Shown here piece after piece: positions 41,260 to 50,262 of a DNA stretch of 64,000 nucleotides. Source of the stretch: Alphaproteobacteria bacterium. GTDB taxonomy: Bacteria > Pseudomonadota > Alphaproteobacteria > JAJUGE01. A program made the translations under genes and the position numbers. The stretch is taken from assembly GCA_029268305.1 (NCBI GenBank), contig JAJUGE010000001.1:103552-167551 (forward strand), in the 5' to 3' direction. Position 1 is the first letter of the stretch. Each line of letters opens with the position of its first letter. The notes under the pieces were generated by a model. The model saw only the letters and a program-made list of their open reading frames with translations, did not search any database and was not told the DNA's origin.

Positions 41260-43623
41260 ATGGGTCTGGTGCGCTGGTCACGATTCCTTTTGCTCGTCTG
41301 CACTTCGTTCGGCCTCTCGATCGCCGAGGCATCGGCAAGGCGAGCGGTCGACGATGACGGCGATCTCCCGCCGGGATTGGACCGGGCGCTCGAATGCGTC
41401 GAGAAAACACGCGCCAGCATCGCTGCCGCGTCTCCCACCATCCCCCTGGGCGGCAGCACGGACCTGAATTGGTCGGTGCAGGTTCCGCGGGACTGCACCA
41501 TGCTGCAGCAACTTACCCTCAACGGTAGGCCGGTCGGGCATTCCGGCAGCATGCCGGTCCAGCCGATGTCGAACACGATCTACCGGCTGCAGATGCGAAT
41601 TCCCCGCGGTTCGGCGACGTTGAGTTCCACCGAAGTCGAGGTCAGCCTCCCTTCGGTAGTGAGAATCACCGGCAGCACGGCGGAGTGGCGGAATCTCCTG
41701 GTCCAGGCGGTAGGAAGCGTGCCGCCGCCTCCGGCGGCGCCTTCGGCTGGTGCTGATCGCGGACGGCGTCGACATCGACATGACCGGTTTGTCGCATATC
41801 GCGATTCATGGCGGTGTAACGCTGACCAGCGAGGCGCCGCGGCTCGGAGTCGAGCGACCGATCCTCTCGCATGCTGCACAGCTGCACCGGATCGCCTACC
41901 GGCATCCGACGGATGTGCTGCGACCTTATCCGCTGATCGGGGCGCTGGCGCGCGACGCACGCAACCCCGGTCCTCGGCTCTTCACGACCAGCCGGCCGAG
42001 GCCGCTCTTCTTCATTCCCTGCGCGAGCGCGACGGACGTAGGCGGCAAGGTCAGCATCTCCGGCTTCCGCCTGCAGGGGCCGCATCCGGATCCGGAGGAA
42101 GGTGATGCCAATCTCGAGCGTGGCATCTCGGTCGACTCCTGCAACCCCGTGGAGATCAGCAACATGGAAATCTCCGGGTGGAGCGGCCAGGCGATCTATG
42201 TCCAGAAGCCATTCGGGCAGGTGCTGGAGCCGGATGCCATCCGGATCCATGACAACTTCCTGCACAACAACCAGCATATCGGCGGGAACGGCTACGGCGT
42301 GGACGTGTCGGCGGGCGCCCATGCGCTGATCGAGCGGAACGTCTTCGACCTGAACCGACACGCCATCGCCGCCAGTGGAAAGCCCGGGACGAGCTATGTC
42401 GCGTGGCGAAACCTGGTGCTGCGCGGCGGCGGATTCCACGACAGCTACCCGATCTACGGCAGCTACTACACCCACCAATTCGACGTGCATGGCACCGACC
42501 ACTGCTACCACACGCCGATCAAGGACATTTACCAGTATGGCTGCGGCGATGCCGGCGAGTTCTTCGAGATGCGGGAGAACGCGTTCCAATACACGAGCGG
42601 CAACGCCATCAAGGTGCGCGGCAACCCTTCGGTCGGTGCGGTGGTGGCGCGCAACGTGTTCGCGCATGGAAGCCAGGCGACGCCATCCAGCAGAACGGCA
42701 ATTCCGGACCCGGCGACAACATCACCAACCCAATCGAGGAGACGGGAAACCGATTCGGGATCCAGACCTACGGCAAGTATGGGATTTGCGACTTCGACGG
42801 CGACAGGCGCGATGACCTGTTCCTGGCGACCGGCGTTTCATGGTGGTACGCCAGCGCCGGTCGGATGCACTGGACGTTCCTGAATGCCCAGGACGCGCTG
42901 CTGGAGACGCTCGGGCTCGGCGACTTCGACGGCGACGGGCGCTGCGACGTTTTCGCTGTCCACGCCTACGATTTCATGATCTCGAGCGGCGGTAGGGGCG
43001 AATGGCATTCGCTGGGCACGTTCGCCGTGCCGTTCAGCGAGCTCGGCTTCGCCGACTTCAACGGCGACGGGATCCAGGACATTTTCCGGCGTGCGCCGGA
43101 CGGCCAATGGTCGGCAATTTCGCCGGGGATCTACGACTGGACCTTGCTCGAAAGGTCGTCTTTTCCGCTGAGCGATCTGAGGTTCGGCCATTTCAACGAC
43201 GACCGGATCGCAGACGTGATCGCGGTGCAGGGAGGACGCTGGTCCGTCTCCTTCGGCGGCCGCACGAAGTGGCAGCCATTGAATCCGAAGCTCGCGGACA
43301 AGCTGCAGCCATTGCTGATCGGCGACGTGGATGGGGATCGCATCGACGACATCGTGCGCTATCGGGCCTCCGGCGACGGGCTGACGGGAACATGGGAGAT
43401 ATCGGCGAGGGGGGCCGACCCGTGGAAGCCACTGGCGAGCCTAAGCTGGAGGGACACCTATCAGGCGCGTCAGATCAGGCCGGCCCGCTTCGTCGTGTCG
43501 TTCGCCGGCCGCTTCGACCTCTGGGACGGAGCCGACGTTCTGGCACTCGACTACGATCGGCGCGGCCATCTCCACAACAACGGGGTGCCGGGGTTCTTCC
43601 CCTACAACCTGCATGCGTTTTGA
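41260..43623 (+). pseudogene. Frame-disrupted secreted beta-helix/FG-GAP repeat protein
   Basis: This 2.4-kb reading frame appears to be one ~785-residue secreted protein broken by two compensating single-base indels. The first part (from ATG 41260, GAGGAGG upstream) has a signal peptide ending near EASA and an extracellular domain. Near 41735-41755 the reading switches by +1. The middle resembles a right-handed parallel beta-helix (repeated DIDMTGLSHIAIHGG, NNVFDLNR-like turns). Near 42676-42690 it switches back. The end contains five ~44-residue FG-GAP/VCBS-like repeats with DFDGDGR(C)D motifs (42790-43340). Without correction translation stops at 42105. It is either a young pseudogene or a pair of sequencing errors. 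Confidence 0.72.
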
Positions 43624-43683
43624 GGACCGCTACCGTCATCTCGGGCCGTTGGACGGGATGGCGTCGGAGGGCAAGCGGGATCC

Positions 43684-45540
43684 TCATGGTGCGATCGGCA
43701 GCACCACTCCCGATGGCCTGGCCGCGTCGACGAACACGGTGTTCGTCGCCACCTGCATGCGTCGTGCCCGGCCTTCGGGCTCGCCCGTGTTGGTATTCAG
43801 GTCGAAGTGGGGGAAGTTGCTGCTCGAGATTTCGACGCGCAGGCGGTGGCCGGCCTTGAACAGGTTCGCGGTTGGGAAGGGCTCGATCTCGATCTCGTAG
43901 ACCTCGCCCGGGTGCATGAGGGTCGGGTATTCCCAGGACTCCCGGTAGCGGCAGCGGAGGATTCCCGACGTCAGATTCATGGCGAAGCCCTTTGGGTAGT
44001 CGGCGTTCGCGGGGTAGACGTCGATCAGCTTCGCCGTGAAGTCGGTGTCGGGCGCCGTCGAGGCGATCCAGAGGCGGAAGCGGATCGGACCGACGACTTC
44101 GAGGTCCGACCCCAGCGGCGGCGTCTGGAAGACGAGCACGTCGTGGCGCGCGGCGAGGGGCAGGTACGGCTCGCGGGAGCCGAAGAAGCGCGGGCCCTCG
44201 ACCTGGTCGTAGGCGCCGGCCGCCATCACCGGTTCGCCGGAGCTGATCGCGCCGCCGATGGTCGGCACGGAGTGGCGCGGGTCGTAATCGTAGGAGAGGG
44301 AGGGCGCGTCGGCCGCGGGCTTCTCCTGCGAGAGCGAACCGTCGCCGTGGAAGTAGAATTGCACGAAGCGCGTGCCGGGCAGCGGCCAGTCCTCGTCGGA
44401 CCGCCATCGCCCGCCGTGCTCGAGACGGCCGACGGCGTTGCGACGGCCGCTGCCGCCGCCCATGACGAAGAGGCGCACCGCCGGCTCGGCATCCACGCCG
44501 TTGTCGCGGCCCTTGAGCCAGCGGTCGAACCAGCGCAGGCGAAAGGCGCGGTGGTCCTCGGCGATGCTGCCGTCGAGGGTGGAGTCGGGGCCGAAGTCGA
44601 CGTCGCCGGCATAGGTGAGAGAGCGATCACCGTGGGTCCAGGGACCCATGACGAGCCGAACCGGGCCCTTCTTCAGGCGCGAAAGGCCGACATAGTTCTC
44701 GGGCGCCGTCTTGGCGTAGGGGTCGTACCAGCTCGACATGTGGATCATCGGCACGTCGGAGAAGGCTTCGTAGAAGCCTTCCGCCCAGATGCCGGGCTGC
44801 TGCCAGAATTCGTCGAAGGTGCCGTTCTCCCACTGCTCGAACAGATAGTCCTCGTAGTCGGGCAGGTGGCGGAGCGGGGAATGGCCGCGCTTCCACGGCA
44901 TCCGCGTGAACCAGTCGGTTATGTCTTCGGCTTCGAGTGCTGCGCGAAGAACGGGGTCCGCGGCGGCCTCGGGGCTGAGACGCGCCTGCTTGTAGGCCCA
45001 GGTCGCCTGCTTCAGCTCGAAGGCACCGCCCTGGCGGATGCCGCTCCTGTAGGCGTTGGAGAATCCGCCGCTGTCCAGCAGCAGGCAGGCGAGGTGCGGC
45101 GGCGCCAGGCTGGCGGCCGCCGCCTGGGTGTGGGCGGAATAGGAGAGCCCCATCATCCCGACCTTGCCGTCGCACCAGGGCTGTGCGGCGATCCATTCGA
45201 CCGTGTCGTAGCCGTCGGGGCCGTCGTCGAGATATTTCCGGAAGGTGCCTTCGGAAGCGTAGCGGCCGCGCACGTCCTGATAAGCGACGACATAGCCGTG
45301 GCGGGCGAAATACTCGGCGATCCGGGCGCGCGGCGCGGCCTTCGGCTCCTTCACGGTGATCTCGGAGCGGCTGACCTCGGCCTTGCCGTAGGGCGTGCGC
45401 TCGAGGATGACGGGGAAAGGCTCCTCGACCGGCCGGCCGTTCCTGGCCGGGCGGTAAATGTCAGTCGCGAGGCGGACGCCGTCCCGCATCGGGATCATGA
45501 CGTCGCTGTCGAGATGAACTTCGTAGAAGTCGTCGGTCAT
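43684..45540 (-). CDS. CocE/NonD family X-prolyl dipeptidyl peptidase-like hydrolase
   Basis: This 618-residue serine hydrolase has the N-terminal alpha/beta hydrolase domain (RDGVRLATDIYRPA), the nucleophile motif GLSYSAH near residue 137 and the C-terminal jelly-roll (PepX_C) domain. Relatives include cocaine esterase, glutaryl-7-ACA acylase and X-prolyl dipeptidyl peptidases, so an acyl substrate is likely but unspecified. There is no signal peptide. It is convergent with the frame-disrupted gene and divergent from ridA. Confidence 0.9.
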   Translation of the reverse strand: MTDDFYEVHLDSDVMIPMRDGVRLATDIYRPARNGRPVEEPFPVILERTPYGKAEVSRSEITVKEPKAAPRARIAEYFARHGYVVAYQDVRGRYASEGTFRKYLDDGPDGYDTVEWIAAQPWCDGKVGMMGLSYSAHTQAAAASLAPPHLACLLLDSGGFSNAYRSGIRQGGAFELKQATWAYKQARLSPEAAADPVLRAALEAEDITDWFTRMPWKRGHSPLRHLPDYEDYLFEQWENGTFDEFWQQPGIWAEGFYEAFSDVPMIHMSSWYDPYAKTAPENYVGLSRLKKGPVRLVMGPWTHGDRSLTYAGDVDFGPDSTLDGSIAEDHRAFRLRWFDRWLKGRDNGVDAEPAVRLFVMGGGSGRRNAVGRLEHGGRWRSDEDWPLPGTRFVQFYFHGDGSLSQEKPAADAPSLSYDYDPRHSVPTIGGAISSGEPVMAAGAYDQVEGPRFFGSREPYLPLAARHDVLVFQTPPLGSDLEVVGPIRFRLWIASTAPDTDFTAKLIDVYPANADYPKGFAMNLTSGILRCRYRESWEYPTLMHPGEVYEIEIEPFPTANLFKAGHRLRVEISSSNFPHFDLNTNTGEPEGRARRMQVATNTVFVDAARPSGVVLPIAP

Positions 45541-45634
45541 GGGCGGAGGCGTCCCGTCGCGGCTTGTCCGGATTCCGCGTCCATCCTACAAGGGTAGCGT
45601 AGGGATTCGACAAGCGGTGAAGGGAGGAAACGAT

Positions 45635-45994
45635 ATGGCAATCCAGCGGCACGAGATCACGAGCGGACCGGGCCCCCGCATGAGCCGGTGCGTCGTCAAC
45701 GGCGACATGGTCTATCTCTGCGGCCTGACGGCGAGCGACACCTCCGCCGACATCAAAGGCCAGACGCAGCAGATCCTCGACAAGATCGACGGTTATCTGA
45801 AGACGGCCGGAACGGACAAGTCCAAGTTGCTGACGGCGCAGCTCTGGATTACCGACATGAAGAACTTCGCCGACATGAACTCGGTCTGGAACGCCTGGGT
45901 CGATCCGGAGAACCCGCCGGCCCGCGCGTGCGTGACCGCCAACATGGCGCGTCCGGAAGTTCTGGTCGAAATCATGGTGACCGCGGCAAAGTAG
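45635..45994 (+). CDS. RidA family protein
   Basis: This 119-residue protein belongs to the RidA (YjgF/YER057c) family, trimeric enzymes that hydrolyse reactive enamines and imines formed by PLP enzymes. The conserved PPARACVTANMARPEVLVEIMV includes the arginine (Arg in RACV) that holds the substrate carboxylate. The usual start is at ATG 45635, with GGGAGGA upstream. It is a distant RidA subgroup rather than the canonical one. Confidence 0.88.
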   Translation: MAIQRHEITSGPGPRMSRCVVNGDMVYLCGLTASDTSADIKGQTQQILDKIDGYLKTAGTDKSKLLTAQLWITDMKNFADMNSVWNAWVDPENPPARACVTANMARPEVLVEIMVTAAK

Positions 45995-46030
45995 CGGCGG
46001 CGAGGATCCGAGGGCCGGGCTTCGCCCTTC

Positions 46031-46066
46031 GAGACGGCCGCGTGCGCGGCCTCCTCAGGATGAGGC
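46031..46066. repeat. Intergenic palindromic repeat element
   Basis: The stretch CTTCGAGACGGCC ... CTCCTCAGGATGAGG (46029-46065) contains a perfect GGCCGC-GTGC-GCGGCC hairpin (46036-46051) with flanking complementary GAG/CTC. Sequences of this type (CCTCATCCTGAGGAGGCCGC...TCTCGAAGG) are very widespread intergenic repeats in Alphaproteobacteria. It stands between ridA and the convergent imuA end. Confidence 0.7.
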
Positions 46067-46105
46067 CCTACTTTGGCATCGCAGCACGATTTTCACGGCG
46101 CGGGT

Positions 46106-46909
46106 TCAGCCAGTCAGGGCGCGGGGTTGCTGAGACGGCTCGACCTCCTCTGCCAGCCGCAGGCCTTTGACCGGCCCGCGCCAGACCAGCCGCCAGCTCC
46201 GAGGTCGTCCGCCGCGGCAGCGGATCAGGTCGACCTGCCAGACCGGGTGCTCGGCGACGCCTTCGTCGAGCTCTTCGGGACCGGCCGGCTTCGGCGCCGC
46301 ATCGAGACGCCAGCGGGTGACGGCGGCACCAGGCGTCAGGCGATCGGCGTCGGGGCGTAGCAGCAGCGCCGTGATGCCGTGGCTCTCGGCTGCCAGTTGG
46401 AGACGGCGGCTCGCCTTGAGGTCGAGGTCCATCACCTCGCCGATCACGGCGGCGAGGGCGGGGGTGCGAAGGCCTTCCTCCATCGCCCAGAGCGTATCGA
46501 GATCCCGGCGGGTACGGGCGATCACCACCCGATCCATGTCGAGGCCGAAGGCAGCTAGGCCCGGCCCGTAAAGGCTCGACGGCGGATCGCCGCGCTTGTG
46601 TCGCATGCCGTCGTTCAGGCACCAGAGGATCGGCAGCGAGCTCTCCATGAGTCGTGCCGCCAACACGGTGGCGAAGCCAATCGCCGCCCCGTCGGCGAAG
46701 ATGCCGCCAGGAGCCGCCACCTCGTGAAGCGCCGCCCGCGCCAGGCCGCCGCCGGGCAGAGCCTCGTCCACCGCCGGGATGCCGAGAGGTACAATCTCAT
46801 TCCGCGCGGAAGAGCCGCCGCCGGCCCGCTCGATCGCAGCGATCCGGGATCGGAGCTGGTGCAGGGCCGCCTTGGCCAAAGCAGTTTTTACAACAGGTTG
46901 CCGAGCCAT
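46106..46909 (-). CDS. imuA: ImuA, RecA-like mutasome component
   Basis: This 267-residue protein matches ImuA, the RecA/SulA-like partner of ImuB in damage-induced mutagenesis. Marks are the N-terminal PLGIPAVDEALPGGGLARAALHE, in the region of a degraded P-loop, the GLDMDRVVIARTRRDLDTLWAMEEGLR segment broken over ~130-155, and C-terminal WQVDLIRCRGG and WRLVWRGPVKG. It lies ~7 kb from imuB but has its own LexA box, 34 nt upstream of ATG 46909. The ribosome site is weak. Confidence 0.92.
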   Translation of the reverse strand: MARQPVVKTALAKAALHQLRSRIAAIERAGGGSSARNEIVPLGIPAVDEALPGGGLARAALHEVAAPGGIFADGAAIGFATVLAARLMESSLPILWCLNDGMRHKRGDPPSSLYGPGLAAFGLDMDRVVIARTRRDLDTLWAMEEGLRTPALAAVIGEVMDLDLKASRRLQLAAESHGITALLLRPDADRLTPGAAVTRWRLDAAPKPAGPEELDEGVAEHPVWQVDLIRCRGGRPRSWRLVWRGPVKGLRLAEEVEPSQQPRALTG

Positions 46910-46943
46910 CCGAGTGCAGCCGATGACATTCTCGTCCAGGTTT

Positions 46944-46958
46944 GTTCCTGATATGTTC
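46944..46958 (-). promoter_or_regulatory. LexA (SOS) box of imuA
   Basis: A second perfect GTTC-N7-GTTC operator, 34 nt upstream of the imuA start codon on the minus strand. Having an operator at both imuA and imuB implies that the separated parts of the mutasome are still induced together. Confidence 0.85.
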
Positions 46959-47147
46959 TATATCGACGCCATGCCCGGATCAAGCCGACGCCGCCTGGCT
47001 CTTCAGCGACAGCCACGGAGTGCGGGCGTCGTCGCCGAACACGGTGGGTGGATCCGCATTGCGTCGGCTGAGGTCGCCGCGTAGGCTGCCGCGGAAGGAA
47101 TGAGGCCCGACGGCCGCAGCGCACTATAATCCAGGGAAGCCAGCAAC

Positions 47148-48668
47148 ATGCCATTCGATCCTAACAAACCGGATCTGAAAGTCGGCGTCGTCGGCTCCGG
47201 CGTCATGGGGCGAGGAATCGTCCAGGTGACCGCCGAGGGCGGCATGGCAGTCAAGGTGTTCGATGCCCGCGAGGGCGCGGCGCAAGCTGCGAAAGATTTC
47301 ATCGGACAGATGCTGTCGCGGCAGGCCGAGAAGGGTCGAATCTCGGCCGAGGACGCGAAGGCAGCGACGGGTCGGATCGAGATCGTCGGCGGATACGAGG
47401 ATCTGAAGGACTGCGACGTCGTCATCGAGGCGGTGTTCGAGGACATCAAGGTCAAGCAGGAGGTGTTTGCCAAGCTCGATGCCATCTGCGGCGAGAACAC
47501 GATCCTCGCCACCAACACCTCGTCGCTGTCGGTCACCGAGATCTCGACCGTCTGCGAGAAGAAGGGCCGGATCGCGGGCCTCCACTACTTCAACCCGGTG
47601 CCGCTGATGAAGCTGGTCGAGGTGATCGACGGCATCTTCACCGAGAAGTGGGTCGGCGATGCGCTCATGGTGCTGGGAGAGCGCCAGGGTCGCGTGCCGG
47701 TGCGTTGCGGCGACACTCCGGGGTTCATCGTCAACCATTGCGGCCGCGGCTTCAGCGAGAGCCTGAGGATCCATGCCGAAGGCATTGCAGCACCTGAGGA
47801 CATCGACCGGGTGATGCGCGACGTCGGCGGCTTTCGCATGGGCCCGTTCCAGCTCATGGATCTGACCGGCATCGACATCAATTTCGCGGCCGGGAAAGCG
47901 ATCTACGACCAGTACTTCCAGGAGCCCCGCTTCCGGCCGTTCGTGCTGCACAAGCAGCGCTTCGACGCCGGCCTGTTCGGTCGCAAGACGGGCCAGGGCT
48001 GGTACCGCTATGAGGAAGGCAAGCCACACGAGCCGGAGGAGGCGCCGATCCCGTCGGAGCGGCCGGGTAAGGTGTGGATCAGCCCGGCGGAGCCGGATGG
48101 CCATCTGGCACTGACGGAGCTGCTGAAGGGGCTCGGCGCCAACGTCGATACCGGGCCCACGCCGCCGACGGACGCGCTCTGCATCGTCACACCCTATGGG
48201 CTCGATTGCACGACCGCCGCGGTCGAGCAGGGGCTCGATCCGAAGCGGACGGTGGCGGTCGACACCTGTTTCGCGCTCGACGCGCGCCGCACGCTGATGA
48301 CGAACCCGCTGACCAATCCGGACCTGCTGAAGGCGGCGCGCGGCCTGCTCGGTGCGGACGGCGTGCCGGTCACGGTGATCAAGGATTCTCCGGGCTTTAT
48401 CGCGCAACGGATGATCGCCCACATCGTCAACATCGGCTGCGACGCGGCACAGCAGCGGGTGGCGAAGCCGAACGACATCGACACGGCCGTGACGCTCGGC
48501 CTCAACTATCCCTACGGGCCGCTGACCTACGGCGACCGCGTCGGCGCGGAGCGCATCCTGCAAATCCTGCACAACATGGAGCGCTTCTATGCCGATCCGA
48601 GATACCGGCCGAGCCCGTGGCTGACTCGCCGCGCGAAGCTCGGGGTGTCGCTGCTCATCGACGATTGA
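47148..48668 (+). CDS. 3-hydroxyacyl-CoA dehydrogenase (PaaH-like, two-domain)
   Basis: This 506-residue enzyme oxidises 3-hydroxyacyl-CoA with NAD+. The dinucleotide motif VVGSGVMGRGI lies at ~15-24, the catalytic His in GLHYFNPVP (~143) and the partner Glu in LVEVIDG; the C-terminal domain is duplicated (SPGFIAQRMIA ... LNYPYGPL), as in PaaH/PaaC of phenylacetate breakdown. No other paa gene is in the window, so a general beta-oxidation role is equally likely. An exact TATAAT occurs 18 nt before the ATG, too close for a usual leader. Its stop nearly abuts the convergent cytochrome gene. Confidence 0.92.
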   Translation: MPFDPNKPDLKVGVVGSGVMGRGIVQVTAEGGMAVKVFDAREGAAQAAKDFIGQMLSRQAEKGRISAEDAKAATGRIEIVGGYEDLKDCDVVIEAVFEDIKVKQEVFAKLDAICGENTILATNTSSLSVTEISTVCEKKGRIAGLHYFNPVPLMKLVEVIDGIFTEKWVGDALMVLGERQGRVPVRCGDTPGFIVNHCGRGFSESLRIHAEGIAAPEDIDRVMRDVGGFRMGPFQLMDLTGIDINFAAGKAIYDQYFQEPRFRPFVLHKQRFDAGLFGRKTGQGWYRYEEGKPHEPEEAPIPSERPGKVWISPAEPDGHLALTELLKGLGANVDTGPTPPTDALCIVTPYGLDCTTAAVEQGLDPKRTVAVDTCFALDARRTLMTNPLTNPDLLKAARGLLGADGVPVTVIKDSPGFIAQRMIAHIVNIGCDAAQQRVAKPNDIDTAVTLGLNYPYGPLTYGDRVGAERILQILHNMERFYADPRYRPSPWLTRRAKLGVSLLIDD

Positions 48669-48669
48669 G

Positions 48670-49776
48670 CTAGCGGCGGAGGCCGTCGTCTGGACTGAGC
48701 GACGCCAGGTAGACGGCGGCGTCCCGCATCTGCCGATCCGTCAGGCGCTCGGCAATGGTTGCCATGATGTGCGCGAAGGGCGTGCCGCCGCGCACACCTT
48801 TGCGGAACGCGCCGAGCTGATCGACGATATAGCCGGCGTGCTGCCCGGCGAGAAGCGGGTAGACGGGATATCGGCGCTCACCGTCCGCCGCGTGGCAACT
48901 GGCGCAAGGCGGGATGCCCTCGCTCGGAACACCACGCGTGACGATCGCTTCGCCTCGCCGAAGCGTCTCCGGATCGGTTGAGGGCTCATCGTCGCGCCGC
49001 GCCGCGCGCGGCGTCGCCTCGGCGAAATGGCGAGCAAAGGCACGCATCTCTGCCGGGCTCAGAAGCTCGGCCATGGGCCGCATGAAGCCGCTCCGCCGGG
49101 CGCCGGTCGCATAGGCCTGTAGCGAGGCGAGCAGGTACGCTTCGCTCTGCCCCGTCAGGATCGGAAAGGCGCCGTTGCCGCGCCCCGCGCCATCCTGCCC
49201 GTGGCAGCGAACGCACTGCCGCGCGGTGTCGGCCCCGAGACCGGCGATCGCGTCCGCATCGGCTCCGGACGCTTCGCCGAAGGCGAGCATGCGGTATCGC
49301 TCGGCGTCGAGTCTTGGCAGCTCGAGTAGGAAAGCCACCATGGGCCAGACCTCGTCGTCGCGGCCCTGCGCCGGCCAGGCCGGCATCCCGGTGAACTTCA
49401 CCCCGTGCATGACGATCCAGAACAACTCCTCCGGTTCCCATTCGTCGATCCGGTCGGCGAGGCCGGGCGGGTGAGGGGTCATCCGTTGGGCGACGGCACT
49501 CGGGGGAGTGCCGGGCCCACCGTGGCAGGGCGCGCAGCTGCTGGCGAAATGCCCGGCGCCGCGGTGCACCAGGGCCGGGTCGTCGAGCGGCGGCACCTCG
49601 ATTCCCATCGACCAGGTCGAGACCGAGCGCCGCATGGCCGTATGCAGCAGCCAGTCGGTTATCTCCCAGTGACCGCTGCTCGCCGCGATACGGAAGACGC
49701 CCGACCAGACGACGAGCGCCGCCAGGACCAGGCCGCCGGCCGCGAGCAGAAGCAATCTGCCGAGTGTCAGCCTCAT
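48670..49776 (-). CDS. Triheme c-type cytochrome
   Basis: This 368-residue protein has an N-terminal signal/anchor helix (~7-24) and three heme-binding motifs, CAPCH (81-85), CVRCH (188-192) and CASCH (291-295), each in a cytochrome-c-like domain. It is periplasmic, anchored to the membrane, and probably carries electrons to the oxidase encoded directly upstream in the same operon. Its start ATG overlaps the stop of a possible 30-residue ORF as ATGA. Confidence 0.9.
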   Translation of the reverse strand: MRLTLGRLLLLAAGGLVLAALVVWSGVFRIAASSGHWEITDWLLHTAMRRSVSTWSMGIEVPPLDDPALVHRGAGHFASSCAPCHGGPGTPPSAVAQRMTPHPPGLADRIDEWEPEELFWIVMHGVKFTGMPAWPAQGRDDEVWPMVAFLLELPRLDAERYRMLAFGEASGADADAIAGLGADTARQCVRCHGQDGAGRGNGAFPILTGQSEAYLLASLQAYATGARRSGFMRPMAELLSPAEMRAFARHFAEATPRAARRDDEPSTDPETLRRGEAIVTRGVPSEGIPPCASCHAADGERRYPVYPLLAGQHAGYIVDQLGAFRKGVRGGTPFAHIMATIAERLTDRQMRDAAVYLASLSPDDGLRR

Positions 49777-49865
49777 CGGTCCTCCCCGTCGGCTGCGGAA
49801 GGCGGCATGGGCTCACCGAGTGCGACCGCGGGTGGCGCATGGGCGGTTCGCTTCATGCCGGGCAT
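49773..49865 (-). CDS. Possible 30-residue ORF in the oxidase operon
   Basis: A 30-codon frame (MPGMKRTAHAPPAVALGEP...) starts one base after the stop of the preceding gene (TGA-G-ATG) and ends in an ATGA overlap with the triheme cytochrome. The tight junctions suggest translation, but the peptide has no membrane helix and no known family. It may be a translational linker or a chance frame. Confidence 0.35.
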   Translation of the reverse strand: MPGMKRTAHAPPAVALGEPMPPSAADGEDR

Positions 49866-49866
49866 C

Positions 49867-50262
49867 TCACTGACACGTCTCGATGAGCATCGCGGGCAGG
49901 GCCACGAACAGAGTGGCGACGAAGCTGAGGCCGCACAGGAGGAACGCCGCGAAGCCGAGGAACAGCCGTTGGTCGCGAATGGAATCGGCATCGTGGGTCG
50001 GCTGGATCTTCAGCTCGAACCCCCAGATGCGGTAAGCGTGCGCGCCGGCGGCGAAGATGCCGGCGAGGACGGCGACCGTGATGATGGCGATGGCGATGCG
50101 GACTGGTGCGAGATCCGCCTGCAGTCCCGCCTTGGCGCAGTAGACCGCGGCCGTTACGTAGCAGACGAGAAAATGCACGGCCCACAGGGTGGGCGCCGGG
50201 ATCAGCGACCAAAGCGTCCCCCGGACCTCCTTTACATCCCCGCCGGGGTGTCCGTGCGTCAT
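49867..50262 (-). CDS. Small membrane protein of the oxidase operon
   Basis: This 131-residue protein has three hydrophobic segments (LIPAPTLWAVHFLVCYVTAAVY at ~18, IAIAIITVAVLAGIFAAGAHA at ~57 and LFLGFAAFLLCGLSFVATLFV at ~99, each shown in part). I do not recognise a family; a small accessory or assembly subunit of the oxidase is the natural guess from the operon. The ATG overlaps the subunit I/III stop by four bases. Confidence 0.75.
   Translation of the reverse strand: MTHGHPGGDVKEVRGTLWSLIPAPTLWAVHFLVCYVTAAVYCAKAGLQADLAPVRIAIAIITVAVLAGIFAAGAHAYRIWGFELKIQPTHDADSIRDQRLFLGFAAFLLCGLSFVATLFVALPAMLIETCQ

Noticed and set aside
43807..45597. 596-codon plus-strand frame
   Set aside because: It is antisense to the CocE/NonD hydrolase, which has full family motifs.
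47125..47130. TATAAT 18 nt upstream of the 3-hydroxyacyl-CoA dehydrogenase ATG
   Set aside because: It would give a leader of only ~10 nt and I see no -35 element; probably chance.
49773..49991. Longer 72-codon version of the small frame in the oxidase operon
   Set aside because: The upstream part is antisense or out of frame within the small membrane protein gene; only the last 30 codons fit tight gene junctions.
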